Positions 22,904 to 34,118 of a DNA stretch of 64,000 nucleotides are shown here, piece after piece. Within the stretch, counting starts at the first letter, position 1, and every line of letters starts with the position of its first letter. The position numbers and the translations under genes are program-made. The stretch comes from Parascedosporium putredinis (taxonomy: Eukaryota; Ascomycota; Sordariomycetes; Microascales; Microascaceae). The notes beneath the pieces were generated by a model, which worked only from the letters and a program-made list of their open reading frames with translations, did not search any database and was not told the DNA's origin. The DNA lies in the NCBI GenBank assembly GCA_949357655.1, contig CASHTG010000007.1:1054001-1118000 (forward strand), given 5' to 3'.

Positions 22904-24639
22904 CTAAGGCTTCCACCTGAAAGCGGGGTGCTTCCAGTCGAGATCCTGGATCTCCGCCTGCGTCAACCCGCTCAGTTCCTCATCGATATTCCTCGTATCC
23001 CTCTTCGCGTTGTCCTTCTTCATCCACCACAGCGTGAAGATACTAAGGATGAGAATGGAGCCCGTAGTCGCCAAGTTTAGGCCGTTGCCGATGTGATAGT
23101 TGGGGGCATCCCAGGGAAGGAAAGACCACGCGGATACGAGACCTCCGATGTTGCCCATCATGACATTCATGCCGATAGCACCGCTTCGCGCAGTATCGCT
23201 GACAACGTTGGCTGCCACCTGAGCGTTTGTTAAGGGTCCGAGGGCAAACATAGAGGACGCGATCAAGAAGGTCGCGCCATAGCGGACCGAAGAGTTCTCC
23301 GAGGCGAGGAACATGCAGTAGCCAACCATGCACATGGGCGCGCAGATGATGAAGAAGATTTGTCGTCGGTCGATCCTCCAGCTGATTAGGGGAACAGAAG
23401 GGTGAAGAAGGCACCAACAACGTAGGGCGGGACAGTGAAGAGCTGCTGCTGGATCGTCGTCTTCTCGGAATAGATGGACTTGACGATGGTGGGGGCGAAG
23501 AAACCGAGACCTTGCACGGTCACGTTGTCGAACAGGAAGACAATCGAGGTGCTCAACGTCACAGGCGAGAAGATACCGCGCTTCAGCTTGGTCTTGTCCA
23601 TCTTGTCGAGCACTTCGGTCGCGCCAACACGCTCAGACTTGACGCGGGCAATAGCCAGGTCCTTCTCCGCCTGGCTCAGCCAGCGAGCAGTCTCGGGGCG
23701 ATCCGTCAGGGTGAGGAAGCTGATCAAAGCAAGACCAATGGTGATGATGCCCTCAATGGCAAAGATCATTCGCCAACGGTGCAATCCGGCGAAGCTTTCG
23801 AGAGACAGGATAGCCGAGGCGAGGAGACCGCCAAAGGCGCCCGCGAGGGGGCCATGACGATGTAGAGGGACAAGCGGAACGTCAATTCGGAGCGGCGATA
23901 CCATCGGGACAAGTAATAAGCGATGCCGGGCATCATGCCAGCTTCAAAGATACCGAGCAGGAAGCGGACGGCCGAGGCCTGGGGGATGGTCTTGACGAAC
24001 GCGGTGCCGAGAGAAGCGACGCCGAAGAGCAACGTTACCAACGGGATGAACCAGCCGGGTCCCATCCATTTGCAGAGGAGGTTGGACGGGATTTCGAAGA
24101 TGATGTAGGAGATGTAGAACATTGTGATGACGATATTATAGTCGTAGCCCTCCATTCCGAGGTCTTTGTCGAGGCCGGCAATCTTGGCATTGCCTGTAAA
24201 TATTTGCAATTAGCATCAAGCTCACATGACTCCATCCATTCTTTCTTTGGCTGACGCATAGCGCTTCCAAAAACTTAAGAATTTGATTATTGTCCGAGAG
24301 GGGACTTACCGATATTGGCGCGATCGATGAAGCAAAAGAGGTAGAGCAAGGAGACGGTAGGAATAATGTAAAGGTCGATCTTCAATCGGAGTCGGCGTTC
24401 CGCCGCTCGATCGAGCGTAACGAGTGACTGGCCATATCTGTTGAAAACCCGCGCCGTCAGCATGATGCTCAATTGGAACGTTGCAATAGGCGCAAAGAAA
24501 ATAGAGGAAAAACTCACTTATCGGTGGCGGCTTGTCCCCTCTCTGCCGCATATCTCAGACCCGAATCATCGGCGGCCTCGATGTCGGTCTGGCTCCCGAC
24601 ATGATCGACCGCCGGCTTCTCGCTGGATGCGTTGGCCAT
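22904..24639 (-). CDS. MFS transporter, anion:cation symporter (Dal5/Tna1) type
   Basis: An importer of small organic anions, of the family that includes allantoate, nicotinate and pantothenate permeases. Three exons (24639-24518, 24437-24310, 24193-22904) plus two missing C (about 23852 and 23395) make 513 residues. Seen: RLRLKIDLYIIPTVSLLYLFCFIDRANIGNAK, the typical first helix, then FEIPSNLLCKWMGP, ARFLLGIFEAGMMPG-like sequence, YYLSRWYRRSE, and GLHRWRMIFAIEGIITI. The second half has GPLTNAQVAANVVSDTARSG and a C-terminal tail with WKHPAFRW, a common ending for this family. The tail-to-tail neighbour is the aquaporin gene. Substrate cannot be assigned. Confidence 0.9.
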
Positions 24640-26621
24640 CTTTCCTCGTTATTGGGAATACTCTGGTAGGATTCAACGACAAGCAGTCAAGGAATTGATC
24701 AAGTTGCTCCCAAGAGGTTACTGCTGCTGCTGTTGTCTGACTTGCGCGAGATGACTCGAGAAAAGCCAAACACTCCTTCGCGCGCCAGGATGATATTTAT
24801 AACTTGGCTCGTAGTACGTACATGGCTCCTTTCGTTCATCGCCAAGTTTGGCAAAAACAGGAAGGGGTGGTAAATTGCCCGACATGCTCCCATTCTCCCC
24901 TCCCCGCCGGGTCGTTTCCGGGGAAAGCTCTCTTACCCCAACATAGCCTTTCCCGGATTTGATTCTGTCGTCCGCCACTAGCAGTAATTTAGGGGTGGGT
25001 GGATGGCCAAGGCTTACATGGACTTTGTTTCCGTTTGCGACGTCTCCCATTGGCTTCTGATGTCTCTTAGCGCAACATCAAGACGCTATCCTCTGTTCGG
25101 GTGCCTTTTTCGGCACTTTGACTCGTTATTTTTGATAGATCCAAGTGAGCTCCCCGCACACGTCTCCGCACAAGATTGGCAATTCTGCTGGGGTCCCCGT
25201 GGGAAGCGGGACCGTTCAAGGCCAAACTCGACCGCATGGTTGCATCGATGGCACCCACGCCTTTTAACTATCGGATAGCCCGAGAGTTCAAGTCGCGGAC
25301 TTGACCTGCCTACCAACTGGCGGCACACCCAACGGCTCAGCACGTGGACGGGGAACTAAGAGCGCGGAGGTTTGGGGTAACTGAGCTCCAGTAGCCGGTC
25401 GGCTTACTCCTGGAGACATGTGATAGCCGAAGACGGGAGTCTCAGCTTCTACGTGGGGGAGGGCTAAAGGGAGGCAGGTACACACGTGCCAAAGGATTAT
25501 GGCTTGTCAGGGAGCTAATGGTTTTGATGGGGTTCAATGAGGTCTTGATTGAGTCAACTTTTATGAGAGGGCGCCTCGCGCACATCGACATGTAGTTGCT
25601 GCTAGACCTCAGCTCTCAGCAACCGCGATGTTTTCGAAAATTGCCGGTCCAAAAGAAAACCAAACGATACAATCAGTCCATGGCGGGTAATCATGGAGGG
25701 TAGCAAGAAGATTCAAACAAGGAAAGCTCAGTGAAGTGCATTATCCGACGCTATCAGCTCAAAACAGACGTGTGCCAAACCTCGGCTTAGATCCGGGTTG
25801 AACTCGGGCAGCTTCCGGCCCCCACCAACTACCAGCTCGCTGAGGGGGAGCGCATGCAATCGGCAATACGATTATCCCCACCGTGTGCCACAGTAATATG
25901 CCGCTAGCCAGAAAAAGACAACAGCGCCGATCCTGGTCTGGTCAGCAAAAACCCTCGCTCCTATTTCCCCCAACATCCTTGACGACCCTAGCTCTGACCT
26001 TGATTTTAAGGTTAGTTGGTGCGCTACTGGTTCTTCCATTTGTCCTTATCTCAACGGTGAGAGAGGGGAAGGGGAGGGGAAGGGCGACATGTGTTGCGAG
26101 TTGTCGACGCTGACTCGAGTGCCGCCCGATCCATGAACTGCAGCTCTTCGACGCTTTCGGTCACAATTTCCATTGACACGTCGCGACGGGATGGTGCCTC
26201 ACCCGTAGCTCCGCGCCCCTGGTGCTGTCACCCATTTTAGGCATAGATATTTTCGTCTGGCAGGAAAAGCTAATAAATCCTTCGAAATGCCCAGAGCGCA
26301 CCGGCTCCTTGGGACGGATCAAAATACGGGCGGGTTCACTTATATATAGTTGCAGTGCAAGGGGATATTACGGAACCTTCCCGGTTTCTCTGTGAATAGT
26401 GCACGGGATCATGCCGAATCTGGGATGAGCTGGCCTCGGAACGTGCCCGCATCACTCATGAACCCCACAGCAAATTTTATTTGATTGGTTTATTTCTGTT
26501 GCCTCCTCCGCTCCTTTTAAAGGAAGCACGCTCTCTCCCTTTCTCTCTCTTGAGAAAGAAAACAAAAAGCAAAAAAATGAGATGGTTTCCTTCGGGAAAG
26601 TACCTCGGGAAAGACCAGGGC
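24640..26621. other. 2-kb intergenic region
   Basis: Holds the promoter of the Dal5-type MFS and the 3' side of the following minus-strand gene. Small frames (for example 24718-25050 - and 25086-25343 -) overlap the MFS leader and lack domains. A TATATATAG run at 26340-26349 has no start codon of a convincing gene within reach. Confidence 0.45.
24794..24801 (-). promoter_or_regulatory. putative TATA box of the Dal5-type MFS
   Basis: TATTTATA, reading TATAAATA on the minus strand, lies about 155 bases upstream of the ATG at 24639. Consistent with a TATA element; not tested. Confidence 0.35.
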
Positions 26622-28597
26622 CTAATAACGGCGATCTTGGTCATACCTTTGGTCCCGTTGGTTGTCTTGGCCTCCGTAGTATCCTTGGCCCTGGGAATTA
26701 CCGGCATCACTTCGATAATGCTGACTTTGGTCGTGGCGCTGATCCCTTTGGTTGTCATGCTCACGGTTGTACCCTTCACCTTGCCTCTGACCATAATTCT
26801 GTTGGTACCCCTGCCCCTGTTTTTGTTCTCCCCATAACCCTGCGTCTCTTGACGGTAGTCGCTTTGTTCGTGCCTGCGATCATCACCCTGGTTATTATAG
26901 CGACCATTATCTTGACCATAACGACCGGCATCCTGATCATTTCGATAATTTCCTTGATACCCTGGCTTTGTTGTTGGAAGGAACCTTGTTGGCCCGATCC
27001 GTACTGATTCGGCGGCTGATACTGGTTCGAGTGAGAGGGCTGGTCGTACTGGTGTTGCTGAGGTCTATTAGAGTCCTGTCCCTGCGGCCGCTGGTCGTAA
27101 CGAGAGTCGCCCGGCTGATCGTACCGTTGCGGGGGCGGTTGTACTCTTGCTGTTGATTGTTATTATGCCCGGCATCGTAGTTTTGCTGGTAACCCTGAGA
27201 CGGAGGGTGGTCTTGTCTTCCCTGCGGCTGAGAAGCCGACTGGTTCCCGCCGCCAAGCTGCGAGCTCGACGACGGCGCGCCAACACTGACGCCCTCGTTG
27301 CCGATATCGTCGGGTACCGTGATCTTGACCTTGGGGAGGTATTTTTGTACCTTTTGCTCCACCATGCCCTGGACAATGACCCACGTCTCGCGCTCAAATT
27401 TGCGGTGCCCGCCGTTCACTACCCCCAAAATACTCTCGCGGAGCGTCTCCTGCACCTTTTTAACCAGGTCACGGATCTTGCTGACGAGCTTCGCTTTGAG
27501 ATCGTCGCCGATCCCGCGATCCGACTGAGACCTCGAGCCGGCGCTGTCGAGCTGCGAGTCAAAGGGTTGCCGCCGAGCAGCTTCTCGAGCGGGCGCTGGA
27601 ACTGGTCGGGAAGCAGCTCGAACAGCTCCTTTCGATGGAGCCGAGGATCTTGCGGAATTCCAGGCGGACTTCCCGATGAACCTTGGCGAGTCCCGTGCTG
27701 AGCTTGTCGCTGATTACTTTGGAAAAGCCACCGTTGCCATCGCCGTCTCCTTGGTCTCGGTCTCGGTCCCCATCTCCGATACTCCTGGATGAGCCTTCCT
27801 GCGGCGACGACTTCTTGCCAAATAATCCACCCAAGCCCTTGACAATGTCCTTGACCTGATCCTCTAGCTCCCCCTTGACGCCATCGCCAATATCCCTTGT
27901 GCTTGTATTTCCCCGCAGCCACTTCTTGAGTTGATCCAAGGCGATTCGGGTGAACTGTTCTGCGATGGGTGCGTGCTGCTGTTGCAGCTTCGCGCCTACC
28001 TTCTCCTTGATCTCGGGGCTGATGAGGCGCGCTTTTTCCTCTGGGTTGCCCGCCGCGTCCTTTACGGTACTGCTAAGCACGCCTAGAAGCCCGTCAAGCT
28101 GGAGACCTTGGCCCCCGGAACCCTTACCGCCGTTGCCCGAGTCAAGGTGATCCTGCACCGCGTTCACGGCGGCGGAAAGGAACCCTTGCATAAGCCTAGA
28201 CGAGTCGGACCGCTCCACGCCTCGTGACTGGGTCTGCGCCGACCCAACGTTGCCTTCCGTCAAATTAAAAATATCCCGCAGATCATCGCTGGCCTCGTCG
28301 GTGATCTTGCTAAAGCTTCGGGTCAAGGTCGCGATTTCGTCGGCAAAGGGGAGCGACCGGCCGCCGTAGGCATCCGGGGCGGAGCTGTCGAGATCTCTGG
28401 ACGCGCCCCCGGACCGTTCTTGTCCTTGTTGAAGAGCGAGCGGAAGGCGTCGATGACTTGGTCCTCCAGGCTGTCGATGGTCTTGAGCTGGAAAACCTCA
28501 AGCTCGGCGGTGATGCGGGGCTGAATCTGGGGGCTAGCGAGTCGACGTATTCGTCAATCTTGACCATCAAGACATCGGGAATGCCGCGAGAAGACAT
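26622..28597 (-). CDS. Unrecognised protein with Gln/Tyr/Gly/Arg-rich prion-like tail
   Basis: I do not recognise a named family. The start MSSRGIPDVLMVKIDEYVDSL (28597) leads into about 420 residues of mostly helical, charged sequence: DSLEDQVIDAFRSLFN, ITDEASDDLRDIFNL, NAVQDHLDSGNGGKGSGGQG, and KELFELLPDQFQRPLEKLLGG. Then WVIVQGMVEQKVQKYLPKVKITVP closes the ordered part. The rest, about 200 residues, is low complexity with repeated QxYxQ, RYDQ, GYQQNYG, DNQRDQR and RYGQDN units, ending DQDRRY at a TAG (26622). Frame changes (about 28505, 28390, 27640, 27555, 27140, 26955 and 26810) mostly fit one missing base in a short run, and the compositional signal crosses each one. No signal peptide or membrane segment. 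The tail composition resembles RNA-binding or phase-separating prion-like domains; this is inference. Confidence 0.7.
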
Positions 28598-29170
28598 GAT
28601 GGCTGCTAGCTTGAGCTTAAATCGTTTCTGTGCAAATGGCTCTGGCGTGTCGCAAACTTTAAAAATTTCTAAAGGGGAGAAAAATCAAGGTTTACTCCTG
28701 ACGTGCTATCACTAGCAAGCGCGTTGTTAATCGATCCGATGCGGGCAGCTTTGGGAAAGCTTCCACGTTCCCTTCCAGTGCTACTCCTGCCTCAGCTGAG
28801 GGTCGTGCGGGGCGGGATGTGCCCCTCCAGTTGACGTACGACGACATCACTGCTGACTCAGTCAGTCTTTCCTGCCCCACCAACCCCCACTACTTCATCA
28901 CGACTTGGGACTGGCCCCTCTAAAAACTCATTTCACTCTTCTTCAGCTTTCATGCTCGCCAAGCCGTTGGGATACGAGGCGAGGTGATCAGATCAATAGA
29001 TAGATCCATTAGCTTCAACAAGGTGAGTTCAAACGTTTATACACTGTCTTTTGCCCCGATGAGGTGACATTCTTGGGAAAGGTTTCCATATTTCTTTTAC
29101 ATTATATAAACATCATTACGTGAGGAGACACCAAGAGAACTCCCTCCTCCTGTGCCAAGTCCAACTCGTA
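28598..29170. other. intergenic
   Basis: 573 bases with the promoter of the Q/Y-rich protein gene and the 3' region of the alcohol dehydrogenase gene. The 28692-28883 (-) frame is unsupported. Nothing else is seen. Confidence 0.4.
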
Positions 29171-30698
29171 CTAGTACCTCGTCAACTCCGGAGTCCCCGC
29201 GGCACGTGGAAACGAGAATTTAGTTTCCACAAACACCTTCTGCATGCTGTCCTCGTGCTTCTGGAATTTGTAGTAGACCTTGTCCAAGTCGTCCAGGCTC
29301 ACTCTGTGCGATACCATTTGCAACGGGTCGAGGTCTCCCTTCTGAACCTGTTCCAGCAGCTCGTGCCAATACTTGTGGACTGGCGCCTGGCCATTGCCAA
29401 TCAGTCGGATACCCCGCTGCATCAAGGACCCGATATTGAAGTGGTTCGTCTGCCCCACCAACCAAGTTAGCATGCTGAAGTTTCAGGTGTGACACAACCG
29501 CGTTAGGACGAGGTGGAGGGATGCAGGGTTTGTACGTACGTATCCAACGTAAACACCAGTCACGCCACAGCGGCCGTAATTTCTCACGCCCTCAATCATT
29601 TCATTGACAATCTCGCTCGTGTCCATCTCCGCGCCCACCGCGATCTCCAGCCAATGGAGCCAGCCTTTGGCGTACTCTCCCGCGGCGCACTCGAGCGCGA
29701 CGTCGGGGCCCCGGCCTCCACAGAGTTCTTTGAGCTTGGACACCACAGTCTCCTTGTTCGTGACGCCGTGCGAAAGGGACTTGAAATCAACAAGGACGAG
29801 CTTGTCGCTATGCTCGGATGGCCATCGCCCCTTGACAAAGGAAAGGCGGGGCTCGGTGTCGATGAAAATGACCTTGGACGCGCCTTCCCGTAGCGCAAAC
29901 ACGCCAGCCATTTGCCCGATGGGTCCCGCACCAAAGACGGCCACCTCATCGCCCTCATATACCGCGGTGTCCTTTACGCAGTTGTACGAGGTGCACAGCA
30001 CATCGGATAGGTACAGCGCCTTCTCGTCGGGAACGTCGTCTGGGATCTCGAGCAAATTCACGTCCGCGAGGGGACCCTGACATACTCGGCCTGTCCTCCC
30101 GCGAATCCACCAGTAATGTGGGAGTAGCCAAAGATGCCTGCCGTTCGCCCGCCGTACATGGCCTTGGCCAAAGTGTTGCTGTTTGTCGTCTCGCACTGGG
30201 AGGAGAGCTTGTTCTTGCAAAAGAAGCAATCGCCACACGCAATCTGAAAGCTTGCGACGTATCGCTTGCCGACCTGCACCTTGCCCGGCGCGATGCCCGA
30301 CCCGACCTGGTCGACCACGCCGCAAAACTCGTGTCCTAGGATGTCGCCTTTGGACAGCTGCACGATGGAGCCATCGAGAAGGTGTAGGTCGGATCCACAG
30401 ACAGTGCTTCCCGTGACTTTGAGGATGACATCTCTATCTTCCAGAATCTTGGGTTTCGGTACCTTTACTAATTACGCGGATGAAGTGTAAGTCGTGGGGA
30501 ACGTTCGCATTGACAAGCAAAAAAACGCAGAGCAAGTCACCTACCGATTTCAACCTTGCCCTTTGCTTGCCACACCAAGGCTTGCATTAATTCGCCCTTG
30601 TCACCGGTCTGTTCATAGTTCGACACGTCCTGTTCAATGATGGCGTTGTCGTCGTGCCCTACCAACTTCTCAACCATATACGCTGCTTGTGAGGCCAT
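29171..30698 (-). CDS. Zinc-dependent alcohol dehydrogenase (MDR, formaldehyde-dehydrogenase-like)
   Basis: A cytosolic medium-chain dehydrogenase with GroES-like N-terminal and Rossmann C-terminal domains. Exons 30698-30545, 30467-29540 and 29449-29171, with one missing C near 30071, give 453 residues. Catalytic zinc ligands: Cys in TVCGSDLHLLDG and the His of GHEFCG. Structural zinc site: CGDCFFC followed by SSQC. The cofactor fold is VFGAGPIGQMAGVFA. The C-terminal part TNHFNIGSLMQRGIRLIGNGQAPVHKYW is typical of the glutathione-independent formaldehyde dehydrogenase-like subgroup. An N-terminal leader of about 35 residues before MQALVWQAKGKVEI is longer than usual. The substrate may be a primary alcohol or aldehyde; the exact reaction is unknown. 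Confidence 0.9.
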
Positions 30699-31306
30699 TG
30701 TGACAAGTTGTGATATCGAAAATTTGTTTAATAGAGTCTATCAAATTGTGGCTTGATGAAATATTCGGTGGATTATCATTATATACTAAGCTGTAAAATT
30801 GCCCATTCATGACATCTTCAGTTCTCTCCATCATAACGACGTCGAGATATCGAGACACCTGAAGGCGGCCTCCGATGCGGCGATGTTTACGTCACCTGCT
30901 CTACTGGCGGACTAGCGCTCGCTCCCAATTCGCGCCCCTGCGACTCTTCAATCAAGACGGGATCACACCCTAGTACTCACTAAACTTCGGGTCTAGCGGG
31001 GACAGCTCTCACTGCACTTGAAATTTCCTGACCTCGCGAAACCGGTCGGGCGAGAGCTTGGCAGCCAGCAACGAAACCGGTGAAGCTCAGAACAATTCAC
31101 GGATGCGCAGGCGCACAGTGTGCGGGGCTAAATCATTCACAGGGTTGACAGGCTCCCCACACACTCACTCTGACGTATCGAGTGACGAGTTCAGTAAAGG
31201 CGACGGTCCAAGTCTACAAGACTCCTAAAATTATTGGATGTCGACTACTTTCCTATGAATGAAGCTAATAGGGGAGCCAATTTACAGGTGTTCGGGCCAA
31301 TACAGC
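30699..31306. other. alcohol dehydrogenase promoter region
   Basis: 608 bases between the tyrosinase stop and the alcohol dehydrogenase start. It is AT-rich near the start codon and GC-richer at 30900-31100. No gene seen. Confidence 0.4.
30779..30787 (-). promoter_or_regulatory. putative TATA box of the alcohol dehydrogenase
   Basis: TTATATACT, reading AGTATATAA on the minus strand, lies about 80 bases upstream of the ATG at 30698. Confidence 0.35.
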
Positions 31307-32865
31307 TTATACATAGATATAACAGAAGGGGGCACTTCCCATTTGATCGTTGAGATCTCCGAGCGAGCGGGGCTCTGCCGTCCACTTCAGATCCACCATT
31401 GTCTTTTGAGCATCCTCGTTGGTCATCCTCGACGAAGTGATGCCGGGGATGGCCTGCAGGCGGTTCTCGGGATCCTGCATCTGCCACAGCCACCACAAGC
31501 GGTCGAGGGCGGCATGATGCATCCAGAAGGTCGGGTCACCAGGCGAGGCGTAAAAGTCCTACGTGAACTTGGTCAGCAAACACGAAAGAAGAAAAGAACA
31601 CACGAAAAAAAAAAAAGGCAGAACAGAAAACATGAGTAAACGGCAGTCGACTTACGCCACCTGGGTCTCCTCCCGTGATGTAGTGACCGGCAGAGTGAAG
31701 ACCCCACGGGAATTCATCTCCTCTCAGGAACGGCTGTCCGAGGTATCGGTTGTAGAAGGCGTCGACATCGGGGTAGTCCATAATGAGCGAGTACGAGTGG
31801 TTGGCGGAGGCTCCAGCGGCGGAGAACTTGTTAAGATCGCGTCGCAGGCAGCGGGGTTGGAACCGAGGCCATCGGCGCGGGGGTTGCGGGGAATGTCGCG
31901 GAGAACAGTGCCCAGAGGGCCGATGCTGACAACCATGCTACGAGGAAAGAGTTAGTATGGCCCATCAATCCAAGAACTTATCAAAGAGGCTGATGCTCAT
32001 GGCAAGGTGACTTGTAAAACCTACTCGGAGAAGGGACCTTCCGTGACGCAGCCACCACCGCCTGCAGCGGGAATGACGTTGTAGGGCCTGGGATAAGGCA
32101 TGACTACGCCGGGGTACTCAGCCGCCGCTCCATTGCCGCCCATGCTGGTGGCATTTCCGTTGAACAGGGGCGAGGTGATGGGATCCTGGTGTCGCTCGTA
32201 GTTCATGTACGGCTGGTAGCCCTTGTACCCGCACTCCTCGCGAAGTGCCAACTCGTACGCCCAGATATAGTACCTGTGGCTGGCGAAGAGGTTGGTCTTC
32301 CCGTGTGTCAGCGCTTCAAGTTGTGGTTTTTACGCCAGTTGTGGCCTTCGTGGAAAGGGACACTTACAGGTGCGTGAAGAACCGGAATACCAGTAACGTG
32401 AGTGGCCACGAAGTCGTCATATCGGTTGAGGGAGCCGGGAACTTGGTCCTGCGACTTGGGAGGGAGCTTCATCAAGCACTGCACCGCTTGGATGTAGTCC
32501 GCCCTCTCATCAATGGTCAAATCGGTCCTAGAGCACTATTAGAATACGCCCTCGAGATTGAATCTCCTGTCGCCGAACATACCACTCCTTTCGCTGCACG
32601 GCATTTTCGAGAGTGCAGGTCGAGCCGGTCTTCTCGACCCACTCGGCGATCTTGGGAAACGTTTCGTCGGAGAGCTGATCGACGATATCCCGCTCGTAGT
32701 CGCCGTGGCGCCAACTGTTGAAATGTTAGTCTTTGGCTGCTTTTAACGCCTCCACATAAACCCCATCTGCACATACACATCGAGTGTCGAGAATCGCTTC
32801 TTGATGCTGCTGGCCTCTCCGCCGAGGAGAGAGGCCGCGAGTACGAGAGCCAAAGCAGAACGCAT
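31307..32865 (-). CDS. Secreted short tyrosinase
   Basis: A type-3 copper oxidase acting on phenols and catechols. Six exons (32865-32777, 32714-32583, 32527-32368, 32313-32025, 31937-31656, 31558-31307) give 401 residues with two missing bases (near the exon 4 start and a C near 31848). The N-terminus is a clear signal peptide (MRSALALVLAASLLGGEA). CuA site: His in FVATH, then H-x8-H in THGKTNLFASHRYYIWAYE; the usual Trp before His-Arg is Ser here, as I recall for fungal short tyrosinases. CuB site: LHSAGHY and FWMHHAALDRLWWLWQ. There is no long C-terminal lid domain, so this is the short type that can be secreted active. It may make melanin-like pigment or modify plant phenolics. Confidence 0.93.
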
Positions 32866-34118
32866 CTTGTCTCTTCTATCTGGGCCGGATAAGACTTGGA
32901 TGAAGGGTGGTCAAGAGAGGAGGCTCAAGGAAGCCATAGAATGCGCTGGGTACACGCACTTATGTTTCCTTTATCACTCTAACGGATGCCCGCCATGCTC
33001 CGCGCTGGATCTCGGCAAAGGATGACTGGAATCCAATCACATATTCAACCGGGCCCTCCTCCACCACCCTCATAATGCCTCGAAGTGACTGGGTCAATAT
33101 AATATCGATATCAACCGATCAATAGGACCCTAGGTCATGGAGGTTCGATTTAATTATCTCTCACGAACTTCCTTCTTTGCCCAATGGCAGAGACTGGATT
33201 AACGAAGGGCGGCAAAATGGGCGGAAGATTTCTTGCTCAGTGTTATACCCGGATCGTTAACGTGATTGACATTCCGGGGTGAACCAATGAATGGCCTCTG
33301 CCCAAAGAAGGTGTGCCGCCGTCTCCGCCTTTTTGCCTGCTGTCACCCTCGTTTCGGGCTTTTGTCCAGATTAACTGCATCGACAAAACAACGTGTACGC
33401 GCGGTCAACCATCGGTACTTAAGTCTTGGCATTTATCCATCGTCGGGACGTGGGTGCGGCAACCGTGAAGAGTTTTCGAGAAGGCCAACAATTTACCCTC
33501 TTCCATGGGCCGCTGAGAAACCCCATCCCCAAGTAGGAATCCCCGCCGCCGGAGCCGGTAACTATAGGGCTTTGACCTGTCGTCAATAAATTTTGCCTAA
33601 TAACGCAGATGATGTTATCAGCGACTTCAAGAATTGCGTCTATAGTTTGGTAAGACGCAGCGGTCCCCAGACATCGCTCTCACCTGCACGCCTGCCTTGG
33701 GAGTGTGACACAACACATAACGAAGGGCCATTACGTTGTTCCAGAAGCTTTCCTGAGAGTCCAGTGCCTCGACCGAATGTCACACTTCACATCTGATAGG
33801 ATCCAATCTTCAATCCCAAGTGTGCGGCTCACGTCTTGAATGAGGCTCTGCCAGGCGGGGAGGTGTTTCTTTGGAACCGAACAGCAGAGTATGGCCTAGC
33901 ACCGCATGACGTTGCAAGTGATGAACAAGCTCTCTTTGCTACCATCCCACAGTGACATGGATTGAATCCCGGAGGCTTGGCAATAGTCGGGTTGAAGGAG
34001 AAGGTATAGAAATTGCAGACACATATGGAGACCATGATTATCGATCCTAGGTTCTACCTGCCAGATTGTAGATTTGTTTTCTTCAACGGAACATCGAGCA
34101 CCACAGAACAAGTGAAAC
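32866..34118. other. intergenic, tyrosinase promoter side
   Basis: 1.25 kb upstream of the tyrosinase, reaching the 3' end of the GMC gene. Open frames (33266-33589 +, 33896-34111 -) are short and featureless. Confidence 0.4.

Noticed and set aside
26340..26349. TATATATAG run as a promoter
   Set aside because: No supported gene starts within several hundred bases downstream on either strand.
26481..26837. 118-codon plus-strand frame rich in Leu/Val/Ile/Pro resembling membrane helices
   Set aside because: It is the reverse complement of the repetitive Gln/Tyr/Asp/Arg tail; the hydrophobic look is a by-product.
27147..27701. 184-codon plus-strand open frame
   Set aside because: Antisense to the Q/Y-rich protein gene; its Leu/Val/Arg run is what the complement of Gln/Asn/Tyr codons gives.
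29604..30080. 158-codon plus-strand frame in the alcohol dehydrogenase
   Set aside because: Antisense shadow of the dehydrogenase Rossmann domain.
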